Below, one piece after another: positions 16,183 through 24,205 of a DNA stretch of 64,000 nucleotides. Source of the DNA: an uncultured Clostridia bacterium (GTDB taxonomy: Bacteria; Bacillota; Clostridia; Oscillospirales; Oscillospiraceae); assembly GCA_947170435.1 (NCBI GenBank), contig CAMVTO010000008.1, positions 36,066 through 100,065 on the forward strand, written 5' to 3'. Each line of letters opens with the position of its first letter. Position 1 is the stretch's first letter. The notes under the pieces are model-generated. The model saw nothing but the letters and a program-made list of their open reading frames with translations, did no database searches and was not told where the DNA came from. The translations under genes were made by a program, and so were the position numbers.

Positions 16183-17490
16183 TCACTCGACCGCGTGCAT
16201 GACTTCATGCTCGCAGGTGACCGGCGCGCCGCCGGCGGCTGCCCAGGCATGGAGCACGCGCTCGACGATCGCCTGTCCGTGGTCTGCGCCGGGCACGGGG
16301 AGCAGCACCATGAACTGACGGCCGCTGCGGGTGCAGATGTCGCTGCGGCGGAGCGCCTGACAGAGCTTTTCGCCAAAGGCGTCCATCACGTCAGGGGCGA
16401 CACTGCCATCAAAGGAAAAGAGCACGAACTCAACCTCGTAATGATAATTCTCCATACCGCGGACGAGGAAGCGATAGAGCGTGCGGAAGCTCTCAAAGCC
16501 CAGCTCATAGGCGCCCTTGGGACGGCTGCGCTCCTCGAGGATCATACGCGCGGCGGCGAGAGAGCCGGCGGGACTATCCGCAACGGCGGCGGCAGCGGCG
16601 GATTCCCGCTCATGGAACATGGCGTAACCGTGCTTTCCGTTCTGCTTGACACTGTAGAGCGCCTTATCCGCTTTTTTATAGAGGACGTTGAACTCGGTGC
16701 CCTCATCCGGCACGGAGACCGCGCCGATGGATGCGCCGAGAGGGATGTTCATATCGTCGCCCATGAGCTCCCGGGCAGAGGCGAGGACGCTTTCGTTGAT
16801 GACTCTGGACTTTTCCGCGATGAGAGCTTCGTCGCGGATATCGCGGCAGAAGATGATGAACTCGTCGCCGCCCATGCGGCCCACAATGTCGCTGGAGCGG
16901 GTGACGTTGCGCAGAATTTCAGCGAAGCGAATGAGCACCTTGTCGCCCATATCGTGGCCATAGAGGTCGTTGACCGGCTTGAAGCTGTCGAGATCCACCA
17001 TCATCAGAATGCCGTTTTCGCGCGGGCAGAGCTCCGTCAGCGTCTTGGTGGCAAAGGCCTTGTTCAAAAGCCCTGTCATCGGATCGGTTTCCGCCACGAC
17101 CTTGAGGCCCTGAATCTGGCGGAGGCTTTCAATGTGTCGTATGATGTTATCCACACGGCGCAGCAGCACCTCCGGCTTAAAGGGCTTGCGGATGTAGTCG
17201 AGCGCGCCGGCCTCGAGGCCAAGGCTCTCGCTCTCCTCATGCTCGTCGGCAGTCATAAACATGAACGGAATGGGTCCGCCGTAACGCTCCGTCAGACTGC
17301 TTTGAAGCTCAAGCCCGGTCATGCCCGGCATGATCAGATCACTGAGGATGAGGTCAGGCCGCTCGTCCTTGTACAGCTCCAGCGCCTCCTCACCGGAGGC
17401 GGCGCAGATGGTTTCGTATTTTTCTGAGAGGACGCTGCTTGTGACCTTCCTCATAAACTGCGCATCGTCTACGATCAGGATTTTTTTCAT
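16183..17490 (-). CDS. Response regulator diguanylate cyclase (REC-GGDEF)
   Basis: 435 aa. Receiver domain 1-120 (IVDDAQ, phosphoacceptor Asp51, Lys of RKPF); GGDEF domain about 130-295 with an intact GGDEF at 207-211 and an inhibitory-site RxxD (RSSD, 198-201) five residues before it, so it should make c-di-GMP from GTP under product inhibition. After about residue 300 comes an extra 130-residue domain (AYELGFESFRTLYRFL ... RSDICTRSGRQFMVLLP) that resembles a degenerate second GGDEF fold lacking the active motif. No cognate kinase is adjacent. Next gene, divergent, is a PilZ protein, giving a synthase-receptor pair. Confidence 0.9.
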   Translation of the reverse strand: MKKILIVDDAQFMRKVTSSVLSEKYETICAASGEEALELYKDERPDLILSDLIMPGMTGLELQSSLTERYGGPIPFMFMTADEHEESESLGLEAGALDYIRKPFKPEVLLRRVDNIIRHIESLRQIQGLKVVAETDPMTGLLNKAFATKTLTELCPRENGILMMVDLDSFKPVNDLYGHDMGDKVLIRFAEILRNVTRSSDIVGRMGGDEFIIFCRDIRDEALIAEKSRVINESVLASARELMGDDMNIPLGASIGAVSVPDEGTEFNVLYKKADKALYSVKQNGKHGYAMFHERESAAAAAVADSPAGSLAAARMILEERSRPKGAYELGFESFRTLYRFLVRGMENYHYEVEFVLFSFDGSVAPDVMDAFGEKLCQALRRSDICTRSGRQFMVLLPVPGADHGQAIVERVLHAWAAAGGAPVTCEHEVMHAVE

Positions 17491-17525
17491 GCCAATGCAC
17501 CTCGTAAGCGTATATTAACAAATAC

Positions 17526-17555
17526 ATTATAGCACAATGGTAAACCCTTCCGCAA
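17526..17555 (-). promoter_or_regulatory. Promoter of the REC-GGDEF gene
   Basis: On the minus strand: TTGCGG, 18-nt spacer, consensus TATAAT (complement of 17526-17531). Confidence 0.5.
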
Positions 17556-17659
17556 TCCCTTTTTTGAAGGGATAAAAACGCAAAGAAATTTTTCTTCCAT
17601 TCGCCTGTTGATTGTGCTATGATAAAGAAAAGGATGAAATGTTCAAAGGAGATGGGGCT

Positions 17660-18304
17660 ATGGGCTTGTTTGGCCGCGGAAGAAGCGACAATCATCAGAA
17701 TTTGTCAGAGTATTCCGGTATGCGCATGGAAGTGATGGACGAGGATGGGCACCTGCTCTTTGTTGCACGGTCCAGTGTGACCTGGGACGGTCAGATGGAG
17801 CTCCAACCGATCACCACGCCAAACATTGACGACGTTGACGGTGTGTCGGTGCTTATGCGCGGCTATGAGGAAGCGATTCAAAAGGCCGTGCATATGGAGG
17901 GCGAGCTGGAGCAGCACAGCAACACATGGCGGGTCTCCGACCTGCATGTGACGGGAAAGGACAATGACCGGGCGTTTTTCCGGCAGGAGACCTCCGTCGA
18001 GGGCGACGTGCTGCCGATGAAGCAGGTCGGAATCACGTCCAATCACTGCAGAGTCGTTAACATCAGTGCCGGCGGCGTGTGCATCCTGACGGACAGGACG
18101 TTCAGAGTGGGGGATAAGCTGCTGCTGCGCGCAAACCAGATGGAAGAGCTGCAACTGCCGCCGCTGATCTGCGTGGTGCGCCGTATGACGCGCCGCAAAA
18201 ACGGATTTGAGTATGGCTGCGAATTTGTCGACCTGCGGCCCGCGGTGGAGGATACCATCGTCAAGGCGATCATGGAGATGCAGCGCAAGCGCATGAGACG
18301 CTGA
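17660..18304 (+). CDS. PilZ domain c-di-GMP receptor
   Basis: 214 aa. N-terminal beta-rich half (YSGMRMEVMDEDGHLLFVAR) resembles the YcgR-N type flagellar-brake module; the C-terminal PilZ domain shows RxxxR (RAFFR, residues 104-108) and NISAGG (134-139), the two c-di-GMP contact motifs. Cytosolic. Start ATG 17660 is set by AAAGGAG at 17646-17652; the longer frame upstream covers the promoter region. Divergent from the REC-GGDEF gene. No flagellar or pilus gene is in the window, so the output is unknown. Confidence 0.87.
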   Translation: MGLFGRGRSDNHQNLSEYSGMRMEVMDEDGHLLFVARSSVTWDGQMELQPITTPNIDDVDGVSVLMRGYEEAIQKAVHMEGELEQHSNTWRVSDLHVTGKDNDRAFFRQETSVEGDVLPMKQVGITSNHCRVVNISAGGVCILTDRTFRVGDKLLLRANQMEELQLPPLICVVRRMTRRKNGFEYGCEFVDLRPAVEDTIVKAIMEMQRKRMRR

Positions 18305-18335
18305 TAAAAACTGCCGCTGAAAGCGGCGGTTTTTA
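18305..18335 (+). terminator. Terminator after the PilZ gene
   Basis: ACTGCCGCT / AGCGGCGGT arms, GAA loop, T5 tail. Confidence 0.85.
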
Positions 18336-18519
18336 TGTGTGATCATCGGCCCTCTTTGCGATGCTTTTGCTATGCTGCAGGAGGGCGCGGAAGGATAGCG
18401 CCACGAATTCACGCATCGTTCACACTTTTGTGATGAATGTGCCATAATTGTGTGCTATGGTAAGGCCATACCCGAAAGGGATACGATATACGCTACCGAT
18501 GAGAAGGAGGAAATACAAT

Positions 18520-18987
18520 ATGGAAATCACGCTGGAAATGGTCGACCAGGTGCGCGAGCGCACCGGCGCAACCTATGAGGATGCCAAAAAGGCGCTGGAA
18601 GAGGCCAACGGCAATGTCGTTGACGCGATCATCACCATCGAGAAGGAAAACGAAGTCAATATCGACGTCAACGAGAAAATCAACGGTCTGGTTGAGAAGA
18701 TCAAGGGCGCGGTCAAGAAGGGCAATGTCAACCGCATCCGTGTGCTGCGTGGCGACGAGGAGCTGGCGAATATCCCGGTGAACGCGGGCATCGCCGGCGG
18801 CGTGCTCGGCGTGCTGGCCGGCCCGGCGGTTCTGTTCTCCGCGGCAATCGCGGGTGCGGTTGCGAAGTTCGGCTTCAACTGCCGCTTTGAGCTTGTCAAG
18901 GAGGATGGCAGCGTTGAGGAGATCGTCGGTGACGAGGACAAGGAGACTCCCGAGGAAACAGTGAACCACGAAAAAGACGAGCTGTAA
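18520..18987 (+). CDS. DUF4342 protein with N-terminal UBA-like domain
   Basis: 155 aa. Residues 1-45 (LEMVDQVRERTGATYEDAKKALEEANGNVVDAI) are a UBA/TS-N type three-helix motif as in elongation factor Ts; the middle (GNVNRIRVLRGDEELANIPVN) and a Gly/Ala-rich hydrophobic stretch (about residues 90-125) match the DUF4342 pattern, followed by an acidic tail. Function of the family is unknown. Excellent AAGGAGG site at 18504-18510. A possible promoter (TTCACA-18-CATAAT, 18419-18448) precedes it. Confidence 0.82.
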   Translation: MEITLEMVDQVRERTGATYEDAKKALEEANGNVVDAIITIEKENEVNIDVNEKINGLVEKIKGAVKKGNVNRIRVLRGDEELANIPVNAGIAGGVLGVLAGPAVLFSAAIAGAVAKFGFNCRFELVKEDGSVEEIVGDEDKETPEETVNHEKDEL

Positions 18988-19083
18988 ACCGTTTCGGATG
19001 GTACAGACAGCGCAAAAACGCCCTCATCAAATGAGGCAGGCTTAGGTCTGCAGATATATTTTCGGAAGATTCCGTAATTGTTC

Positions 19084-19112
19084 AGGGATTGCCACTTTCT
19101 GTGGCAATCCCT
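19084..19112 (+). promoter_or_regulatory. Palindromic operator, T4SS operon copy
   Basis: Perfect 12-bp inverted repeat AGGGATTGCCAC / GTGGCAATCCCT with a 5-nt centre; its last T is the first base of the -35 element of the following promoter. A near-identical palindrome sits at 47044-47076 in the same position relative to another promoter. It could also act as a terminator hairpin for the upstream DUF4342 gene, since a T-rich tract follows. Confidence 0.7.
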
Positions 19113-19141
19113 TGTTATTTTGTGAATTAAGGCGGTATAAT
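19112..19141 (+). promoter_or_regulatory. Promoter of the T4SS-like operon
   Basis: TTGTTA (19112-19117), 18-nt spacer, consensus TATAAT (19136-19141), 42 bases before the first gene. No other promoter of comparable quality was noticed up to 44.6 kb. Confidence 0.6.
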
Positions 19142-19182
19142 CTGTAAGAATAGGATTTCTATGCGCATTGGAGGGGCGAACG

Positions 19183-21102
19183 ATGAAACATACGCGGATG
19201 GGAAAGCTCACGCGGCGGGCGCTGTCGCTGCTCTTTGCGCTGACGCTGCTGTGGGAGTGCGGCGCGCTGACGCCGAAGGCGCGGGCGGCGGACGTCGTCG
19301 CGGCGGACGGCACGGTCAACTTCGTGATGTGGGAGAAGGTTCCGGCCAACTACAACTGTATGTCGAGTTGTAACGACCTCTGCGTCGACAAGGCGCACCC
19401 GATCCTGTTGAGCTACAAGAGCAACGGGACGGAATACTTTATTTGCGCCACCAAGAGTGACTGGCGCTGGGGTGATGACGATTACAACCTGTATGGTATG
19501 CCGAAGGTCAGCAGCAAACAATTCGACAGTATGCGCGACGAATGGAGAACCCAGCAAAGATTTACCACCACCAGCACCTACAACAGCCTTTGGGCGCAAT
19601 ACGAGCCGATCCAAACGAATGCCTGGACGCGGGTGAACGGATTGGTGTTCAACGTCTCCAACGGCAACGACGGCCCCGGCGAGTACCTCGGCCCCGGCAA
19701 ATCCTACAGCGGACAGACCTACGGTGGCCACAAGGTCCACGATACCAGCTTCGTGGTGCGCGCGGAGAAAACGCATCCCTTCCGCTTTAACAGTGAGGAC
19801 GGCAAGTTCAGATTCTGGAACTATGACAAGGACGGCGACAACGAAGACATCAAGTTCAAGGGCAGCACGGTTGTCCTGTCGGACGGTGATAAGCATCTGA
19901 TCAACACAGCATTCATCGGCGAGGTGGTCAACGCCTCAGCGCTGACGCACGATTTCACCGTCCTTGCCGACCAGGCGACGACCATGGGCCGTCCCGTCAG
20001 CTATATCCCGGAGGGCGTGACGCTGCGCGTGGCGAGCGGCGGCGTGCTGACGGTCAGCGGCATCCTGCTCAACGACGGGAAGATCGTCGTGGAGCAGGGG
20101 GGGCTGTTGGTGCTGCGCGAGAATTCGCTGGTCATGCCCTACCATGAAGATGTGGAGCGCTGTGGCGGCATTTCCAGCGCCGGCACTATCGTGGTGGAAC
20201 AGAACGCCAAGCTCCTCGGCGGCGGTCTGAACGGCATCTACCTCACCGGCGGCGTGGTGTACAACTTCGGCGTGATCGCCAGTGAGAACTTTACGGCGAC
20301 CAAGAAGCTGCTGATCAACAATCAGAATTTCGGCATCGTGGTCGTGGGCTCTACGCTTTCCAGCGGCGATCGGGAGGATCTGCTCAGATATTGCTATCTG
20401 GCTGCTATGTGGCCCACCTTCCAAACGGTGGATGTCCTAAAAGGCAGGTGGTACTATCGGACCGGTCCAAGCCATGTCTCGGATTATAACAAGGAGTCTT
20501 ATTACAACATGGTATTTCTCCCCAGCGTCACGGTCAACGTTGCCGATGGTGCGATCTACGGCAATACGAGAGGCTTCGCGAACCGCGGCAGCTTCGGCGA
20601 CGCGGGCAGGATGATGAAGGTGTTCTACCACGACGATTCCTCCGCCTACGAAGTCCTGAGCGCGCCGCGCGGTACGCTGGGCTATCAGCGGTCCGCCACA
20701 AGCCATACCGTCACGCGGCGCGAGGTCGTCTACGCCAGCGGACAGATCGACACCCTTCGCACCCAGTATGAGCAGATGCAAAATAGGAAGCAACCTCTGC
20801 CCGGGAAGACGAACAAAGAGGCTTCGCTCACAGTCGATACGGCACTGACGTTTGAACAATACGTTGAACAATATTTTAGAAGTCAGGGAATCAATCTGGA
20901 CGAGAAAGTGACCGTGTGGGACGGCGTCATCACCACAGGCGGCCTGAGCGCGCTGACGATCCCGTGGAACCAGCGGTTCTCCGTCGTGCGGGAGAGCGCG
21001 AAGGCGGCGGAGCAAACGCCCGGCCTTTCTACGCCGGTTCTGTATTTTGTGCAGCGGAAGTGCCCCGCTGAGCTGGGGGCGACGGTTTCTCTCGGCGGTT
21101 GA
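19183..21102 (+). CDS. Secreted protein, first gene of the T4SS-like operon
   Basis: 639 aa with a clear signal peptide (KLTRRALSLLFALTLLWECG ... cleavage after ARA near residue 36). The mature protein is beta-rich and polar. Residues about 270-400 have a repetitive VxxGGxLxVxG/GxIVVEQxGxL pattern that suggests a short right-handed beta-helix or autotransporter-like stack. No membrane anchor or LPXTG motif at the C-terminus. No family recognised. It leads the operon 18 bp ahead of virD4, so a surface or channel-associated role is plausible but inferred. Start 19183 follows GGAGGGG. Confidence 0.75.
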   Translation: MKHTRMGKLTRRALSLLFALTLLWECGALTPKARAADVVAADGTVNFVMWEKVPANYNCMSSCNDLCVDKAHPILLSYKSNGTEYFICATKSDWRWGDDDYNLYGMPKVSSKQFDSMRDEWRTQQRFTTTSTYNSLWAQYEPIQTNAWTRVNGLVFNVSNGNDGPGEYLGPGKSYSGQTYGGHKVHDTSFVVRAEKTHPFRFNSEDGKFRFWNYDKDGDNEDIKFKGSTVVLSDGDKHLINTAFIGEVVNASALTHDFTVLADQATTMGRPVSYIPEGVTLRVASGGVLTVSGILLNDGKIVVEQGGLLVLRENSLVMPYHEDVERCGGISSAGTIVVEQNAKLLGGGLNGIYLTGGVVYNFGVIASENFTATKKLLINNQNFGIVVVGSTLSSGDREDLLRYCYLAAMWPTFQTVDVLKGRWYYRTGPSHVSDYNKESYYNMVFLPSVTVNVADGAIYGNTRGFANRGSFGDAGRMMKVFYHDDSSAYEVLSAPRGTLGYQRSATSHTVTRREVVYASGQIDTLRTQYEQMQNRKQPLPGKTNKEASLTVDTALTFEQYVEQYFRSQGINLDEKVTVWDGVITTGGLSALTIPWNQRFSVVRESAKAAEQTPGLSTPVLYFVQRKCPAELGATVSLGG

Positions 21103-21120
21103 TAAAAAAGGAGGCGGCGT

Positions 21121-23160
21121 ATGCCGGATAAACTCAATAAGCTGCGCGCCGCGCTCTCTGCGCGCCTCCGCTCGAAACGCCTGAGTACGCTGGCGCTCTA
21201 TCTGCTCGTATTCCTTGTGGGCGCGCTGCTGCTCGGCACACTGGTGCGCACGCTGGTGGAGAATCTGGACGCGATCTTCTCCGGCTCCGGCTGGACGTTT
21301 CGCCCGCACATATTGGTCGAAGCGCCGACCTGGGGCGTCGGGTTTGCGTTTGTTCTGGTGCTGACCGCGTGCTACGCGATTTCGGGCGGCTTCGGCGGCG
21401 CGTTCCGGAACGGCTTGCTCGGCGGCAAGGGTGAGGGCGAGAAGGACCGCATCGAGGGCAGCCTGGAGAACAGCCGCTTCCTCACCGACGCGGAGCGGGA
21501 CAAATATTTCCCGACCTTTACCTACGAAACGCTTGGCGAGAGCAAGGTGGACGGCGTGCCCGCCCGCGCAGTGCTCAACAAGAAGGGCAAGCTGGAGGGC
21601 AACTGGAAGCCCGGCGTCCACGCGCTCGTCATCGGTGCCACCGGTTCCGGTAAGACGACGACCTTCATCAACCCGATGATTCAGTGCATCGCCGCGACCA
21701 ACTGTGGCAGCAGCATGATCATTACTGACCCCAAGGGCGAGCTGTTTGACCTGCACAGCGGCTTTTTGAAAGAGCGCGGCTATGAGGTCATGGTGCTCGA
21801 CCTGCGTGACACCTATTCGTCCTCGCGCTGGAACCCGCTCGAGCCCATCTGGGACGCGTATCAGGAGAGCGTCCACGCGGACGACGGTATGATCGGGCAT
21901 GTGGACAGCATGGACGACTATCCCGAATTGCGCCGCCTGGACGGCGACGCGGAGCCGGGGGCGCCGTGGGTCGAATGGAACGGCGTCGCTTACGCCGATC
22001 TCGAGCATTGCCGGGACGACATCAACCTCGCCAAGCAGAAGATCTACGACGAGCTGTATGAGGATCTTCAGGATCTCGTGGGCGGGCTTGTTCCGATCAC
22101 GAACGAGAAGGATCAGATGTGGGAGCGCGGCGCGCGCAGCCTTGTGACTGCGGTATGCCTCGCCATGCTGGAGGACAGCGAGGATCCCGAGCTTGGCATG
22201 ACGAAGGAAAAGTTTAACCTTTTTAATATCAACAAGGCGCTTTCCAACAGCGACAACGGTTACAAGGCGCTCAAGGACTACTTTGAGGGACGTGGGCAGC
22301 TCTCGCAGGCGTACCAGCTCTCACGTCAGGTACTCTCCGCGCCGGACGAAACCATGTCCAGCTACATGTCCGTGACGCTGGACAAGCTGACGATCTTCAA
22401 CGACCGCGGGCTGTGCGGCCTGACCAGCGCCACCGATTTGAAGGCGGATAAGATCGCCTTCGGCAAGACGGCGGTGTTCCTCAAAATCCCGGACGAGAAG
22501 GACACGCGCCACGCGCTGGCGAGCCTGTTTATCCTCTCGACCTATAAGGCTTTGATCAAAATTGCGACGCCGCTGCCCGGGCAGACGCTGCCTCGCAACG
22601 TCTATTTCATCATGGATGAGTTCGGCAATATGCCGAAGATCGACAAATTCGGCCAGATGATCACCGTCGGCCGCTCCCGCAAAATCTGGTTCAACATGGT
22701 CGTGCAGAGCTTTGTGCAGCTGACGAACGTCTACGGCAAGGAGACGGCGGACATCGTCATCGGCAACTGCGGCGTGAAAATGTTCATCGGCTCGAACGAC
22801 ACGGACACCTGCAAGATGTTCAGCGAAATGTGCGGCAATATGACGGTCAAGACCACCAGCACGTCGTCGAATCTTGGCAGCAAATCCGGCGACGTGAGCG
22901 TATCCACACAGACGCAGGTGCGCCCGCTCATTTACCCCAGCGAGCTGCAACGGCTCAACAATCAGGAATCCACGGGCAACTCGATCATCGTGTCCTTCAA
23001 CAGCTTCCCGCTGCGCACGAAATACACTCCCAGCTACAAGTGTCCCTATTACAAGTTCGGCCCCATGGATCTCACGGAGATCCGCAGCAACATTTTCAAG
23101 GCGGACGAGGTGTATTACGACCTCAAGGCGCGCAACAGCAAGGTTCTGGACAGCGACTGA
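21121..23160 (+). CDS. virD4: VirD4/TraG-family type IV coupling ATPase
   Basis: 679 aa. Two N-terminal membrane segments (about residues 22-42 and 74-94), then a RecA-like motor with Walker A IGATGSGKTT (171-180), DPKGELF after it, and Walker B VYFIMDEFGNMP (Asp499-Glu500); GRSRKIWFNMVVQSF is the TraG-type sensor block. The family selects substrates and feeds them to the T4SS channel at the inner membrane. An insertion between Walker A and B (about residues 250-320) is larger than in VirD4 of Agrobacterium. No relaxase gene is nearby, so the substrate is probably protein rather than DNA (inference). Confidence 0.92.
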   Translation: MPDKLNKLRAALSARLRSKRLSTLALYLLVFLVGALLLGTLVRTLVENLDAIFSGSGWTFRPHILVEAPTWGVGFAFVLVLTACYAISGGFGGAFRNGLLGGKGEGEKDRIEGSLENSRFLTDAERDKYFPTFTYETLGESKVDGVPARAVLNKKGKLEGNWKPGVHALVIGATGSGKTTTFINPMIQCIAATNCGSSMIITDPKGELFDLHSGFLKERGYEVMVLDLRDTYSSSRWNPLEPIWDAYQESVHADDGMIGHVDSMDDYPELRRLDGDAEPGAPWVEWNGVAYADLEHCRDDINLAKQKIYDELYEDLQDLVGGLVPITNEKDQMWERGARSLVTAVCLAMLEDSEDPELGMTKEKFNLFNINKALSNSDNGYKALKDYFEGRGQLSQAYQLSRQVLSAPDETMSSYMSVTLDKLTIFNDRGLCGLTSATDLKADKIAFGKTAVFLKIPDEKDTRHALASLFILSTYKALIKIATPLPGQTLPRNVYFIMDEFGNMPKIDKFGQMITVGRSRKIWFNMVVQSFVQLTNVYGKETADIVIGNCGVKMFIGSNDTDTCKMFSEMCGNMTVKTTSTSSNLGSKSGDVSVSTQTQVRPLIYPSELQRLNNQESTGNSIIVSFNSFPLRTKYTPSYKCPYYKFGPMDLTEIRSNIFKADEVYYDLKARNSKVLDSD

Positions 23161-23214
23161 TCCGGGGCGATGCGGGTAAGCGGGGAACCCGATACTGACG
23201 AGGAGGAAACGAAA

Positions 23215-24174
23215 ATGAAGCTTGCCATACGTTCGGTGTTCGCCGCGGCGCTGTGTGTCCTGCTGAGCGCGGCTGTTTATGCCGCGCCGGACGGTTCGGA
23301 CATTTATTACAGCGGCCCGCTGGACAGCATGACCGGCCAGCCGATCACCCCGTCGTCAGCAGAAACAGCCCGGGTGTGGCTGTCGGATGGGATGTACTAT
23401 GACTTTGACCGCCATGCCTACGCCTATCCGGTTGGCGACGGCCTGTATGACGTCTATGCAAGCGTAGCCAACGGTATGATCGTGACGGAAAGCGTCAGCA
23501 TTTCCACCAATGATTCGGTGAATCTGAACGTCTATCGTAACGGAGAGCTGCTGGAGAATGCAGACCTGGACGAGCTGCGTCAGATTGGTGATTATGTGAT
23601 CTCCGTGAAGAATGCAGACCGCACGGAAAACCTCTTCGGGTTCCGCATCATCGGAGCTGAGACCAATCTTTCCGGTGGATACAGCATGCCGACGGGCTTT
23701 TACATTTTGGACGCGACCTGCGGAGAAAAGGAAGCGTTCTATGAGCGTTCCTATATCGGAATGCAAGATGAGGGACTTTATCACATCGAATACATCTGCC
23801 CCGCGAACGAGCTTCGCTATACGCTGGAAACGACAATCGACCGCACGCCGCCGCAGATCACGCTGGAAGGACGGCGGGACGACGCGGGGCGGTTCCACAG
23901 CGCGGTGGACGTTCGCGGCTTGCAGCCCGGCGATACGGTCAGCATGGCGTACAACGACGCGCAGGCGGTTTTTCCGGCGAACGGGCATCTGGACGAGAGC
24001 GGGATCTACACGCTCTGGGTCACCGACAGCGCCGGGAACACCGCCATGGAGCAGTTTGCGATCATGGTGTACTTTGACCTGAACAGCCTGATCTTCTTTG
24101 CGCTGATCTGCGCTTCGCTCGCCGGCGTTCTGGGTTATATGCTGTACAAGCGGAAAAAGCTGAAGATCATGTGA
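23215..24174 (+). CDS. Secreted, C-terminally membrane-anchored Ig-like protein
   Basis: 319 aa: signal peptide (residues 1-22, cut after VYA), external beta-rich body, a bacterial Ig-like module near the end (DRTPPQITLEGRRDD ... GIYTLWVTDSAGNTAMEQFAI), then one membrane helix (about residues 285-308) and a basic cytoplasmic tail RKKLKIM. Topology is therefore outside-facing and anchored. No family recognised. Between virD4 and the VirB6-like gene, so likely part of the envelope apparatus. Confidence 0.72.
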   Translation: MKLAIRSVFAAALCVLLSAAVYAAPDGSDIYYSGPLDSMTGQPITPSSAETARVWLSDGMYYDFDRHAYAYPVGDGLYDVYASVANGMIVTESVSISTNDSVNLNVYRNGELLENADLDELRQIGDYVISVKNADRTENLFGFRIIGAETNLSGGYSMPTGFYILDATCGEKEAFYERSYIGMQDEGLYHIEYICPANELRYTLETTIDRTPPQITLEGRRDDAGRFHSAVDVRGLQPGDTVSMAYNDAQAVFPANGHLDESGIYTLWVTDSAGNTAMEQFAIMVYFDLNSLIFFALICASLAGVLGYMLYKRKKLKIM

Positions 24175-24205
24175 TACGCGGAGAGAGAAAGGCAGGCGAT
24201 GACAG

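Noticed and set aside
16177..17427. 416-codon + strand frame over the REC-GGDEF gene
   Set aside because: Shadow of a minus-strand gene whose domains and motifs are unambiguous.
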